From: Spirometra erinaceieuropaei
Lineage: Eukaryota > Platyhelminthes > Cestoda > Diphyllobothriidea > Diphyllobothriidae
Reading direction: 5' to 3'
Length of the DNA: 64,000 nucleotides
Assembly (NCBI GenBank): GCA_902702965.1
Contig: CACRXP010000416.1
Span: 448,146-512,145, forward strand
Part shown: one piece after another, positions 11,194 through 22,690 of the stretch
Position numbering within the stretch: position 1 is the stretch's first letter
Layout: each line of letters starts with the position of its first letter
The notes under the pieces: generated by a model
Database searches by the model: none
What the model saw: only the letters and a program-made list of their open reading frames with translations
What the model was told of the DNA's origin: nothing
Made by a program: the position numbers and the translations under genes

Positions 11194-12690
11194 GTTAAAG
11201 AGTGAATTATTTATTTGGACGTAGTTGTTTGTATATGCCCTGTTCTGCATATACTGTTGGAATTTAAACTGCCTTTTTATGTTAAAAGGAAATCACAACA
11301 TACCGAAAGTGGGCAGACACGCAGAATTTAATAAGGCCTTTTCGCTCTTGACTTGATATGACGAATACGAGCGTCGAGCGACTAAATTACTAGTGACGCA
11401 ACAGAGAGGACGCCCGGGACCAATCGCACGTGGCAGGAACATACACGGGAGGGACTGCTAGTCAGATTGACTGGGGGGATTACGCTGCCGGAAGTTTAGT
11501 TTGGGCAGACAGCACGCGAGTCTGGTATTTTTAGAAAAATAGCCTACCAAGCGAAAAAGGGACTACTGTACTAGGGGATAAAAAGACGAAGACATTAGAA
11601 CTTCATCAGTTGACAGAGAAACCGCTGTCTTGGACAAGTCAACTGGAAAATTGTAAGAATTTTCAAGCTACAAAAACTTCATAACCGATGACGGTCGTTG
11701 CAAACATGATCGCCACTAAGCATTGCAGTTCAATATAAAATCCAAAAACGAACACCTTAGTTATATGAATCCAGTAACTGCTGTACCGCCCAAACACGTC
11801 GTGCATGTAAAGTCGGCATAATCCAACCTACTAAGATGGCTTTATGGGGCTAACCATATGGCATAAATTAAGTCGGCCAGCAGAACCACAGCTCGCCGAA
11901 TCGGTTTAAGGAAATGTAAATTTGCTTAAAAAGATTGCATCTGGAATGCTGTAGAGAAACCAGCAGTCAATTTCAATCCAAGACTGACTTTGGAAATGCA
12001 GAACAAATTAGCGTGCCCCGTACCTTTTAGACGACCAGAGGCCAGACAGGTGCCAGTGACCAATCTTTTAGGAAATTTTCCTGTCGCCTGTGATGATCGA
12101 CGTGTGTAAAGGCAAAGGCATGATGTTTTAGGGATCCAGACGGTTGACCGCATAAACTGCTACGCCAAAATGCATAATTTGGCCTAAACAGACAAAAGAT
12201 TGTGTTTACTGCAGTTGATTTAGTGAGGGAGGGTCACTTTAAGCACTGGGGTTGGCCGACAACACTGCAGAATTTTCCTACCCTGGAAATACGAATTTCC
12301 AGGACTTCAGCATCAATCAAAATCAACCCCTCCTCATCATCGGCATAACAATCCGTGGCAGGGAACATTAGCCCTGCTTCTTCATCCGCGTCCGTGGCAC
12401 GTTCTGATGTGCGAATTACCTCGACGAGAATAAGGACTCATGGGGGAATCGAAGTAAGGATTAAAGGACAGTGATCAACAGCTACCAGGGCTCCACTACG
12501 AACCCACACTGCCTGTCTACATCATGTCACAAAGTATTTTGGCATCCCGAGTCGTGTACAGTGTGCAATGATTGGGTCTGTTGGATAACCAGGTAAGCCA
12601 CACCAGACTAACTTCCGAAAATTACGTACAAATTCCGCATATCTCTGTCTTTTGTCTCCACCGAGGCAGATGAAATAATTCCTGTGTGAA
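11194..12690. other. Non-coding part of D1
   Basis: It is duplicated in D2 (17595-18985) with many substitutions and small indels. Open frames here are short and not maintained in phase between copies. No exon is supported. Confidence 0.4.
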
Positions 12691-12699
12691 GGCGCGGGC

Positions 12700-13012
12700 G
12701 AACACCAGACCCTCTGGCATTGGGCGAAATTGCCGAGTTATAATCACGCCAACCTCCAAATGCACGGTGAAATTGCGGCAATTGACGACTCGGACGCGGA
12801 CTGACGAGCCACCATCGTCTCATTTACGACCCCCTTTCCCCACTCCTCAGCTGTGATCGCGAGGGTATATATGTGTGGTACGCATGCAGCCCCACAGCAG
12901 CTACGTATTATAAATACTGCAGTCTTTGGGCCCCCACTGCCCTTATCTGCCACCGTCCCTGATAATGGCTTCGTGTGAGACATTGCAACGTCAGGTGAAT
13001 AAAATTTTAGTT
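12700..13012 (+). mobile_element. Penelope-like element 3' relic in D1
   Basis: It matches the 3' region of the PLE at 57156-60403: ATCACGCCAAC, GTGAAATTGCGGCAATT, TATAAATACTGCAG, and then a decayed hammerhead-like segment from 12959 (CTGATAA ... CAACGTCAGG, followed by AATAAA). No reverse transcriptase reading frame remains. Confidence 0.6.
12950..13005 (+). ncRNA. Decayed hammerhead-like motif in the D1 PLE relic
   Basis: The core reads CTGATAA (12959-12965) instead of CTGATGA, and GCAACGTC (12985-12992) stands where intact copies have GAAACGTC. Position relative to the TATAAATAC block matches the PLE at 60286. With both core boxes mutated it is very unlikely to be active. Confidence 0.45.
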
Positions 13013-13057
13013 TCAGGGATCTCATATTCTTCTTCTGAGATGAACGTATGTTGGCAG

Positions 13058-14270
13058 GTGGTAGAGCTGAACGTCGATGGCAAATGCGTATGCCGTGTCG
13101 TTAGCCGCCGGTCTGAATGCAGAAATGCCGTTGTGGGTAAGGTAAGATATCGGATAGTGGGAAGGATGCCGAATACCGACACTGATGCAGGGAGTGTTCT
13201 GTTCGATTGGAACGGAACTATTACCAGGACTCGAGAAGCTGAGATTGTTTAATGACCAACATCTCGATTCACGACAGGATGCCGATAACTAAATCCTCCA
13301 TATCGTGCTCCCAGCAAGTGGCCAAGGTAAATGTACTTAAAGTCGAGAGGATAAATTGTGATGATTGAGTCCAGACACCTGTAGCAGTGGCGCGTTTGTA
13401 TTACGTCGGATTCATCACTATCGCGACGGCTTATGTCAGTGAGGTCCTAGCTACTGCGATCACCAGTCCCAATTCCGAACAGGAAGAGAGGAAGGAGGGC
13501 AATGTTTTGGGCATGAGGCTGTCTTTAAACTTAGAGGATGTAAAACAGCTGGTCGAAACTGCTGGAAGCCTAGTAAACTTTCTAAAATGGAACCGCCATT
13601 ATGAAAAACCTGACATTTCGTCCATAGGGGGAGTTTCATACTGAATTGGCGGATAGTGAAGAAGCAGAGGACAATCCTTGCTGCAAGTTCGAGGGGTCAT
13701 TTATGTTCCCGAACAGTAAGATGTGTGGACAGAACGTGCCGGTATGGAGGCGCATAAGAGAGTTCTTCTAGTCTGTTCGTTCAGTGAGGTGGCAGAACGA
13801 ATTCTTTAATTACTGCGACTTAACTGAGAGACTCCACTGTAGTTTTAAGGTCTGTGAAATTTTAGAACTAATTTATCTATAAAACGACAAACTAACACAA
13901 AAAAAGCGTCAAAGCCTTCTGGTGTTTGGCCAGTTCAATTACTACCGGAAAGTCTGCTCCAAAATGTCAACTGCCGTTTTGAAAAGAAAACTAAATCGAA
14001 CACCGGAAAGCTTATTATAAATCGATAAGGTGAGATTTGAAGGGGCTCGTAGGTACAATAATGGCTGTTTTCTAGGTGGAGATGCATCGGCCGAAGATGG
14101 TGATGCGGTACAGAATTAGCGGAATCACGGCTCACGCACTGATGGTTCATGAATCTTTAAATTGTCAAGCTACCGATGTTAGGTGCTTATATATAGGCAA
14201 ACGAGATGCATCGACGTTAATCCCATCAACTGAACGCCAAGTAGAAACGCGGTTCAGCATTACATTCTGA
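13058..14270 (+). CDS. D1 exons related to the modular family (fragment)
   Basis: Exon 13058-13136 is bounded by GGCAG| and |GTAAGG, runs phase 0 to 1 (79 nt) and encodes VVELNVDGKCVCRV followed by SECRNAVVG. This resembles the type I exon of unit B (QDGTC ... IRCKVVQG). A following open exon starts after GTAGCAG at 13388 (phase 1 in) with a possible CTA|GTAAAC donor ending it at 13572 (phase 0 out); otherwise it runs to a stop at 13644. The next exon starts after TTTTCTAG at 14076 (phase 0 in). It could end at a GC donor (TATATAG|GCAAAC, 14196, phase 1 out) or at the stop at 14270. Each exon is kept open in D2. The order lacks an obvious type II exon and no signal-peptide exon was found, so this may be a fragment. 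Confidence 0.4.
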
Positions 14271-14639
14271 CAAATAGCCAACTTATTAATGACTTAGTCA
14301 GGTTGGGTAGGATTAAAAACCCGGCAATCACTAGGAAAATTATGTTGATCTGAATGCAATTGAGCACGAGTACTACATCCGTCTTTAAAAAGGAGATGAA
14401 GACCAAGTCGTTGCAACCCTACGCGACATTACAGAGGTATTTGTTGCTTCCCTGTTGTTCTTTATTTCGGATTTAATTTCGCAATATCGGCGACATATTT
14501 TAACTCAGATTCTGATTATTGACCAGTGCCTCTTAGGGTAGGAATCGTGCTACAGTAGCACACTCAACTCTGCGTGCCTGTGTGGGAAAATGATTGACTG
14601 CCTGTTGGAGATGCAGTTGCCTGGTCCATGAGCTAAGTT

Positions 14640-15600
14640 TTAAATCGTAAGACACGAGGGGACAAAGTCAGGTCAAGGTGGACGACCAAGGCCGGCCGAT
14701 GTGCAGACGGATGGCGTCATTTCATGAGGGCAGACGTGACCCGCGCAAGGTGCCATTCCGGTGCGGGGGAGGGGTGGTCGTGTGTTAACGATATGCTTGG
14801 TGGTTGGCGCGTGCGTCGCGGCCGCCGTTGTCATAAAGCCGGGGGGGGGGTGCGCTGGAGCGGCTCCTACATACCCAAGACCCCGGTTCATGCAGCGACC
14901 GGTCGGCAGGGCCATGAACTCACAGCTATCATCTTTCGCTCTCCGAAATTGTCCTCGGGTCAGTGACTGCACCTCTAAGCCAGAAGAGTGTGTCCGGTCT
15001 GAGTCTCTACACGAGGGAGCAGGCCACTCTAATTTGTGTAGGCTTTGATATCTGACAGTTGGCTGGATAACTGGCTCCTAGTATATGAGGGTAGGGGGTG
15101 ACTGAGTCGGTCTTCATGGTTTCTTCTTAATGTGCCGTCAGTAGCAGTCACAGCCGGGATATCTGAGTTGCCCCATAATCTGTTAAGACCTGCTGTATTG
15201 AGCAGAGAACGAGGTCGTGTGTTGTAGGCGTGGACGAGCCGTCTGGCCTTGATGGTCACTGCGCCGCTTCCCACCTCTATCTAGCCATCGACTACGAGAG
15301 GGTAGAATGAGTTAGCTGCTATGCTGGCCTTCCTTCCCATAAACTGATTCACGCGCAAGTCAACGGTGCCGTGTCCACACTGAACGATGTAGCTCGCAGT
15401 GGTCGATTTCTCAGTAATCAGGCTATCTTCCTCTCCACCTGAAAGGAAGGTCACATTCCGAATGACCGTACGATTGCTGTTTTGCGCAAATTCGGTTCTC
15501 CCCTTTTGGTTGCTTGCCAGTATGTTAAGACATGCCACAGCTTTGTCTCGGATTCAGGCTTATCCCCTATTACTATCCCGATAGGCTTTTGAATGTTACA
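14640..15600. other. GC-rich insert between D1 and D2, unassigned
   Basis: This stretch is visibly richer in G+C and CpG than its surroundings, with a run of ten G near 14841. It has overlapping open frames on both strands (e.g. minus 15281-15538), but none shows a motif I know. It is absent from D2, so it is probably an inserted, degraded repeat; the class is unknown. Confidence 0.35.
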
Positions 15601-16585
15601 TTCACGTGACTGAGTAATTTTGGGATAAACTGTTCCGAGCCTTTTATCATTCCTTATTTTCCCATTCTAAAATAGGATTTGTCGCCTCTCAACAGATGAT
15701 CATCGTACGCACTTTCTATTGAATGAATGCTATTATTGAGCCTGCACTAAAAAGTTGCATTTCTGCTGATGCGTAAGCCATTGTTCTACCACGAGCACGA
15801 TATTGACAGTTAATGGAAGTCCCAGTAAGTTATCCCTAATAGAGATTGTTGGACGTTCACTCATTCGCAAGACATGAACTTAACAGTTTTAGCATTAAAT
15901 ACATTAGGCTACATGGACCTAAAACGTAGACTCTAAAATATGCATTCAGAAAGCAATTTATCATTTGTTCGGGCGAGATTACGAGGGAGATAAAGAACGT
16001 TTTCAGTATGAGATGGGTAGATGCCAGACAAAAACACGTAAATAAAGATTGACAGGTGTAATTAAAAATGTTTCAAGTTTGTTATTCTTGAACGTGGTAC
16101 CTGTGGTGAAGGCTGCAATTTACTCGAAAGAATGTGCGCGTCGTCGGCTTACTGGAAAAATACAAATGAAAAAACACCATAGTGATTAAAATAAAATAAT
16201 ACGCCAATGGATTAACAGCGGTTAAGGTCTGTGATTTTGGCGGTGCTCTCAATGAGAGCCTAAGCTATTTTATTACACGGGATAATGGCTGTTAGTAGTG
16301 TCCGGGTAATGACTTTGAAAGCGACTTAGGCACCTGATAAATAATACAGTGAGAGGTTGCGCGAAATTATGCAACAGATATCAGGGCCTCATTTGGTGAT
16401 TTTGAATGCGCACAGCTACGTGGCGCCTGGTTCGCAAATATTCAGCGCGACACTGTTTCACTGCGTTACAAATTTCCAGTCGTAGAAAACAGGTCATCAT
16501 TTCGAGTGCCCTGACGGACTCATTGGTGGAATGAATGAGGAGTGAAGCGCCTGCTATGCCATGAACAGCAAACCATGGCATTTGC
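15601..16585. other. Stretch with no recognisable feature
   Basis: AT-rich sequence between the GC-rich insert and D2. No exon, repeat boundary or RNA gene seen. Confidence 0.3.
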
Positions 16586-17375
16586 CATTTGGACCTGGTT
16601 GCTCTAAACTGCTCATAGCATTTCAATCATTGACTACTGCCCATTTAGCCTTCTTGCGTCTTCTTATCCTTAGGGCAATCGGTGTCGATCTTGAAGCGTA
16701 GCTGACAAGAAGCGTCTTCAAAAGCACAGGCTGGCATTGACTGAAATAACACATAATGCTGAATGCCAGGCCTATACTCAACACTTAACCCAAAGCACCA
16801 TAAGCTATTTTCGCCCAGACTCCTAAGGCAACAGTTACCGTTAAAAACCGTATCTACATTTGTGGACCTGACGATATATCCGGAAAAAAATGCAAAAAAA
16901 CGTGAAAAAGGTACTGCCTTGCCTTTACCTGTATTTAATCCAATCGGACCCCTAGATAATATTCGAAAGGTTACAAAGAATTTAGACATCATCAGTCCAC
17001 GTGGACACCTTCTACACATCCAGTGGTTCTTTATCCCTTTTCGGTCAAACATTTTACTCAGAAAGACGATTTCTACATAGGATCTCGGATTCGACTTAGG
17101 ATGAGGCCCCTGAGAGTAGCTGCTTTAATCCACTGTCGCCGTCGATGAGACATGCCCACTTACACTGATATCTTTGTTTACTTTGAGATTAGATGAATGA
17201 GTCGAGAGAAATCGCTTTTACACTAAAGCCTCGCTAAAAGATTTTGAGAAGTTCTGATCACTGGCAGTTGGTCGGGCGTCGCTGAAAAAACCTTTAAATT
17301 TATTTTCGTGTTCATTCTAAATGCAAGAAATTTTGAAAGTAATTTTGCTGAAAAGAAGCTCTATTTTTATTGGAG

Positions 17376-17594
17376 GGCAACACAACTACGTTGGAACAAA
17401 TTCCTCTGACTGGAGGGTCCAAAATGATAGTCAGAAGTTACGAAATCTGTGATAACATGTTGATGAGCAATCTGCAGGTGGAACAACCTTTTCACGGACT
17501 CTGCTCATCCCTCTGTCACGCAGGGGCTGTGAATGTGTTTTTGGAGTGTATATTTTCTAAGGGACCTATTTTTTCCTGTAAGCCGATGGCACAG
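17376..17594 (+). CDS. Cysteine-rich exon of unit D2 (phase 0-0, 73 aa)
   Basis: Copy of the D1 exon at 10957 with acceptor TTGGAG|GGC and donor CAG|GTTAAA. It encodes TLEQIPLTGG, YEICDNMLMSNL, LCSSLCHAGAV, LECIFSKGPIFSCKP. One of the six cysteines of D1 is Phe here. Length is again a multiple of three, although 18 nt shorter. Function unknown. Confidence 0.45.
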
Positions 17595-18985
17595 GTTAAA
17601 GTGTGAGTTGACTATTTTGACGTAGTTGCTTGTATATGTCCCGGTCTGCATATACTTTGGAATTTGAAACTGTTTTATGTTCAAAGGAAATCACAACAAT
17701 TCGAAAGTGGGGAAACACGCAGAATTTAATAATGCCCGAGACAATCGAACGTGTCAGGAACATACTCGGGAGCGATTGCTAGTCAGCTAGACTAGAGTGC
17801 TTACGCTGCTGGAAGCTTAGTTTGGGCAATCAGCACGCGAGTCTGGAATTTGTAGAAAAAGTCTTCCAAACGAAATAGGGACTAATATACTAGGCGATAA
17901 AGAGACGAAGACATTAGAACTGCATCGTTTGACAGAGAAATCGCCGTCTTGGACAAGTCGACTGACAAATGATAAGATTTTATAAGCTACAAAAACTTCA
18001 TAACCGATGAAGGTCGTCGCAAAAATTATCGCCACTAAGCATTGTAGTTCAATATAAAATCTAACAAGGACCACCTTAGTCATAGGGAGCGAGTAGCTGC
18101 TGTACCGCTCAAACACGTCATGCATGTAAAGTCGGCATAATCCTACCTGCTTAGATGGCTTTATGGGGCTAACCGTGTGGTATCAATTAAGTGGGCCAGC
18201 AGAACCACATCTCACCGAATCGGTTTAAAGAAATGCAAATTCGCTTAGAATGATTGCATCTGGAATGCTGTAGAGAAACCGGCAGTCAATTTCAATCCAA
18301 GACTGACTTTGGAAATGCAGAAAAAATTAGCGTGTCCCGTACTTTTTAAGCGGCAAGAGGCCAGACATGTGCCAGTGAGCATTCCTTTAGGAAATTTTCC
18401 TGTCGCCTGTGATGATCGACATGTGTAAAGGCAAAGGCATGATGTTTTAAGGATCCAGACGGTTGACCGCATAAAATGCTACGCCGAAGTGCATAATTTG
18501 GCCAAAAACACACAAAAGATTTCGCTCACTGCAGTGGATTTAGTGAGTGAGGGTCACTTCTAGCACCGAGGTTCGCCGAAATGTCCTTCCCTGGTAATAC
18601 GGATTTCCGGGACTTCAGTATGAATCAACGTCAATCCCTCCTCATCATCGGCATAACAAACCATGGCGGGGAACATTAGTCCTGCTTCTTCATCCGCGTC
18701 CGTGGCACGTTCTGATGTGCGAATTACCTCGACGAGAATAAGGACTCATGGGGGAATCGAAGTAAGGATTAAAGGAGAGAGATCAACGGCGACCAGTGCT
18801 CCACTGCGAACTCACACTGCCTGTCTACACCATGTCACAGAATATTTTGGCATCCACAAGTCGTACAGTGTGCAATAATTGGGTCCGTTGGATAACCAGG
18901 TAAGCCACACCAGACTAACTTCCGGAAGTTACGTACGAAGTCCGGATATCTCCGTCTTTTGTCTCCACTGAAGCAGATGAAATGA
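17595..18985. other. Non-coding part of D2
   Basis: Counterpart of 11194-12690 in D1; no exon supported. Confidence 0.4.
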
Positions 18986-18989
18986 TTCC

Positions 18990-19312
18990 TGTGTGGAAGG
19001 CGCGGGCGAACAGCAATCTCAGTGACAGTGGGCGAAATTGCCGAGTAACCATCACGCCAACATCCAAAATGCATGATGAAATTGCGGCAATTAACGGCGC
19101 GGACGCGGACTGAAGAGCCATCATCGCTCAAATGCGACCCTTCCACCCCCCAGCTGTGATCGCGAGGGCAGTTATGTATGGTACGCATGCAGCCCCACAG
19201 CAGCTACGTACTATAAATACTGCAGTCTTTGGGCCTCCACTGCCCTTATCCGCGACCGTCCCTGATGATGGCTTTGAGTGAGAATTCGTAATGTCATGTC
19301 AATAAATTTTGG
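18990..19312 (+). mobile_element. Penelope-like element 3' relic in D2
   Basis: Counterpart of 12700-13012. CTGATGA is intact at 19262-19268 but the second core box is lost (CGTAATGTC), so the hammerhead-like motif is inactive in form. Shared position shows that the PLE inserted before D1 and D2 separated. Confidence 0.6.
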
Positions 19313-19326
19313 TTACAGTAATCGCA

Positions 19327-19356
19327 TCTTCTTCTTCTTCTTCTTCTTCTTCTTCT
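19327..19356 (+). repeat. (CTT)n microsatellite
   Basis: About ten CTT units directly after the PLE relic. D1 has only two at the same place (near 13028), so the array expanded after duplication. Confidence 0.9.
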
Positions 19357-19769
19357 GAGATGAAGTTATGTTGTCTGTGTGCCTCGTAGTTGGAAGGAGA
19401 CAAAACCGAGTATATGTAACGCTGAATAGGTGACATCAGCACAAGCGAGAGGACGGTAAATGACGTGACCCCCTAGAGGACCTCGCGTCTCAGAAATATA
19501 TTCTCGACGGTTGTTTGTTCTGTTAGCGTTCCATCTTCCCCAGGAGACAGCCATCTATATAATTAGTATCAGTAGTTAATGTACCCGACCTTCTGTTGGG
19601 CCGCTTCAAGTTCTCACATCCCAGACTGGGGTTTGGATGACAAATTCGGGCAGAAAAAAATAATTAAATTCAATGAATGAGAAGCGTACCAATGGCAGTA
19701 CTATCGGCAGCGTGGGCGGATGCAGCTGGCAGGAAGGAGCCAGGACGACAGAGAGACTGGAGAGAGCAG

Positions 19770-20976
19770 GTGGTAGAGTTGAACGTCGATGGCAAATGCG
19801 TATGTTGTGTCGGTAGCCGCCGGTTTGAATGCAGAAATGCCGTTGTCGGTAGATAGCGGGAAGGATGCCGAATGTCGACACTGATGGAGGGACTGTTCTA
19901 TTGGATTGGAAAGCAACCATTGCCATGACTCGATAAGCTGAGATTGTTTGATGACAGACATATCGATTCACGACAGGATGCCGATAACTAAATCCTCCAT
20001 ATCGTGCTCCCAGCAAGTGGCCAAGGTAAATGTACTTAAAGTCGAGAGGATAAATTGTGATGATTGAGTCCAGACACCTGTAGCAGTGGCGCGTTTGTAT
20101 TACGTCGGATTCATCACTATCGCGACGGCTTATGTCAGTGAGGTCCTAGCTACTGCGATCACCAGTCCCAATTCCGAACAGGAAGAGAGGAAGGAGGGCA
20201 ATGTTTTGGGCATGAGGCTGTCTTTAAACTTAGAGGATGTAAAACAGCTGGTCGAAACTGCTGGATGCCTAGTAAACTTTCTAAAATGGAACCGCCATTA
20301 TGACAAACCTGACATTTTGTCCATAGGGGAAGTTTCATACTGAATTCGCGGACAGTGAAGAAGCAGAGGACAAAACTTGCGGCAAGTACGAGGGGTCACT
20401 GATGCTCCCGAACAGTAAGATGTGTGGACAGAACGTGCCGGTATGGAGGCGCATAAGAGAGTTCTTCTAGTCTGTTCGTTCAGTGAGGTGGCAGAACGAA
20501 TTCTTTAATTACTGCGACTTAAATGGGGGAGTCCACTGTAGTTTGAAGATGTGTGACATTTTAGAGCTAATTTATCTATAAAACGACAAACTGCCACAAA
20601 CGGAAGTGCCAAAGCCTTCTGGTGTTGTGCTGGTTCAATTACTACCGGAAAGTCTGCTCCAAAATGTCAACTGCCGTTTTGAAAAGAAAACTAAATGGAA
20701 GACCCGAAAGCTTATTATAAATCGAAAAGGCGAGATTTGAAGTACCCCGTAGGTACAACCTTGGCTGTTTTCTAGGTGGAGATGCATCGCTCAAAGAGAC
20801 AGATGGCGATGCGTTACAGACTTAGCGGAATCACGGCTCACGCACTGATGGTTCATGAATCTTTAAATTGTCAAGCTACCGATGTTAGGTGCTTATATAT
20901 AGGCAAACGAGATGCATCGACGTTGATCGCATCAACTGACCGCGAAGAAGAAACGCGGTTCAGCATTACAATCTGA
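19770..20976 (+). CDS. D2 exons related to the modular family (fragment)
   Basis: Exon 19770-19848 (GAGCAG| to |GTAGAT, 79 nt, phase 0 to 1) encodes the D2 version of NVDGKCVC ... ECRNAVVG. It is followed by the open exon from 20087 (possible end 20271; stop 20343) and the exon from 20776 (possible GC donor end 20902, phase 1; stop 20976). The 20776 exon differs from D1 by whole codons, and its conserved part is ITAHALMVHESLNCQATD. Maintained frames in two diverged copies argue for coding function; the product is unidentified. Confidence 0.4.
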
Positions 20977-20999
20977 CGAATAGCCAAAATTTTTAATTA

Positions 21000-21640
21000 T
21001 GTATTATGTACGTTTCTCAATGTCTTTCGATGCCCGTAAAGATTCAGTTGTATTTCATGAAACAAATTCATATAAGTATCCATTCTTTTGCCCGTTTAGT
21101 ACGAAATTATATTCTCCTTCAATGTGATACTCGACAGAAGGTTATACTTTGGTTTTCAAAACTTTTCTATTTGTGAGATCCTTGAATACCGTGAAATGGC
21201 CGTCCATAAAACGTCATGTCTCTGCAGTTACCAATTTGGCTTTTAATGTAAAGAATAGGGCTCAAATGTGCTGTTGAATTTTACGAGCTGCATGTAGTCT
21301 TCTGTTAATACCGTAGAGGAACGTACGGTTTTTTGTACGCGGAAAAGATACGGCTTGTAGTTTAAAAACCCTGAATGTGAGTGTAACGGCAGATCGTGTT
21401 CAAATTTATTCGGAAATTGGAATATTTTTTGGAGATCGAATTATACCACTTCTTCGAGTATATAATTTGAAGTAGACGTCATTTTCAATCGAATGACAGG
21501 TCCAATGATTTAGTGCACCTAATGCTGGAGGGTTCATTAATAGTTCTAGACGCAGAGGATTGCCTAGATTTTCTGAGGAGTTGAATTCATCATAGGCCGT
21601 CTGCAAATTATTTGTTAACCGTGTACTTTTCCTACTAGAA
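21000..21640. mobile_element. R1 element, partial copy
   Basis: Contains the R1 internal block: TACCGTGAAATGGCCGTCC, ATAAAACGTCATGTCTCTG, and a TAATACCGTAGAGGAACGTA block shared with 34430-34790 and 49560-49750. Only part of the arms is recognisable. Confidence 0.5.
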
Positions 21641-22690
21641 TTTCATCTTTCTATGGTATTTAGGGTCTACTAGTTCTCCTTGCCGGAGCTTCCCTTATTT
21701 AATTAGCCTAAGACAGATAGGGAAAAAAAGGTGATTGCATAAGTTATTACTGTTGTAACTTATTTTTTAGTCCAAGTATTCGTCAGATAGTAGCCTACAT
21801 CAAGTCTGTTTTGGGAATCAGCCTAATTCACGCCGTAGGCATGCGAAATTTAAAGTTAACCTGAATCAAGCTGAGGACAAACCTTCGGAAATGAGCCACC
21901 ATCATCTTTCTCCCCACTATTTGCATGGATGTTTTCTTAAGGTACATCTTTTGGCCTACTTAACACATCTTCCAATAATATTTCATGCTTTAATCGACCG
22001 AACTACAGTAAGTAGGTCATCGGCAATTTACGCCAGCACCGTTTAGAAAGAAGGCAACTCTGACGCAAATGTTGTGTGTTATTCACCAGCGATTCTTTCA
22101 GGCTGATGACAATGTCAGTTGTTCGTCAATTATCGCTTGTCCTCCGTTTTCTGTACTCGTCTTATCCTCTGTATCCTCTTGAGCAATGAAAACCAGTGCG
22201 TAAAAGAGTGCTGTGGTTGGCTGTCTGGCTGGTGTGTAATTGACTGACCCGCAAGTAATTCCAACGTGAAAATTAATGTCCTTGAATAGTGATTGCGTGA
22301 GTTATATCTTTGTCCTTCTGAACCCTGCTAAAGCAATCACAGATTACAGACTTACCGCTTCAATCCCGTGTCGGGATTAGGCTTTAGACTTTCTCTAAGT
22401 GAATATGATTTGCGAGAGTATCTCATATTCATCTCAGTCTTGCCACCTAATGCGTCGAATTAGTTTTCGGAGTTGATCAGCTGGGATTCTTTGTAGCATT
22501 ACCAAATGATTGCTTATACGATGCCATCGTCGAGATGCTTATAGGTAAGGCCCATGGGAAAACACTGAAGGTCTTACTAGAGACCTAAAGCTCCTGTAAC
22601 TGTATGATACAACAGCACAGGGTCGGCGGACGACAAGCGTATGTGCCTTCATCTAGTACTTGTGTTGTTAACACGGATAATCACCTTGTA
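21641..22690. other. Stretch with no recognisable feature
   Basis: No exon, RNA gene or known repeat seen. Confidence 0.3.

Larger units (their letters stand above)
10211..14290 (+). repeat. Segmental duplication unit D1
   Basis: Aligns along its length with D2 (16586-20990) and, in broken order, with D3 (31020-31330 and 31960-33990). It contains the cysteine-rich exon at 10957, the exons at 13058, 13388 and 14076, and a PLE 3' relic. D1 and D2 lie in tandem, separated by a GC-rich insert and about 1 kb of unassigned sequence. Confidence 0.7.
16586..20990 (+). repeat. Segmental duplication unit D2
   Basis: Same order as D1: a block starting GGACCTGGTTGCTCTAAACTG (10211 in D1), the cysteine-rich exon, the PLE relic and the three exons. 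It differs by an additional ~380 bp at 19380-19770, upstream of the first exon of the triplet. The segment 19959-20267 is identical by eye to 13260-13568, while flanks are more diverged. Confidence 0.7.

Noticed and set aside
15281..15538. 85-codon minus-strand open frame in the GC-rich insert
   Set aside because: No motif, no second copy in the window to test conservation, and overlapping open frames on other strands are expected in GC-rich sequence.
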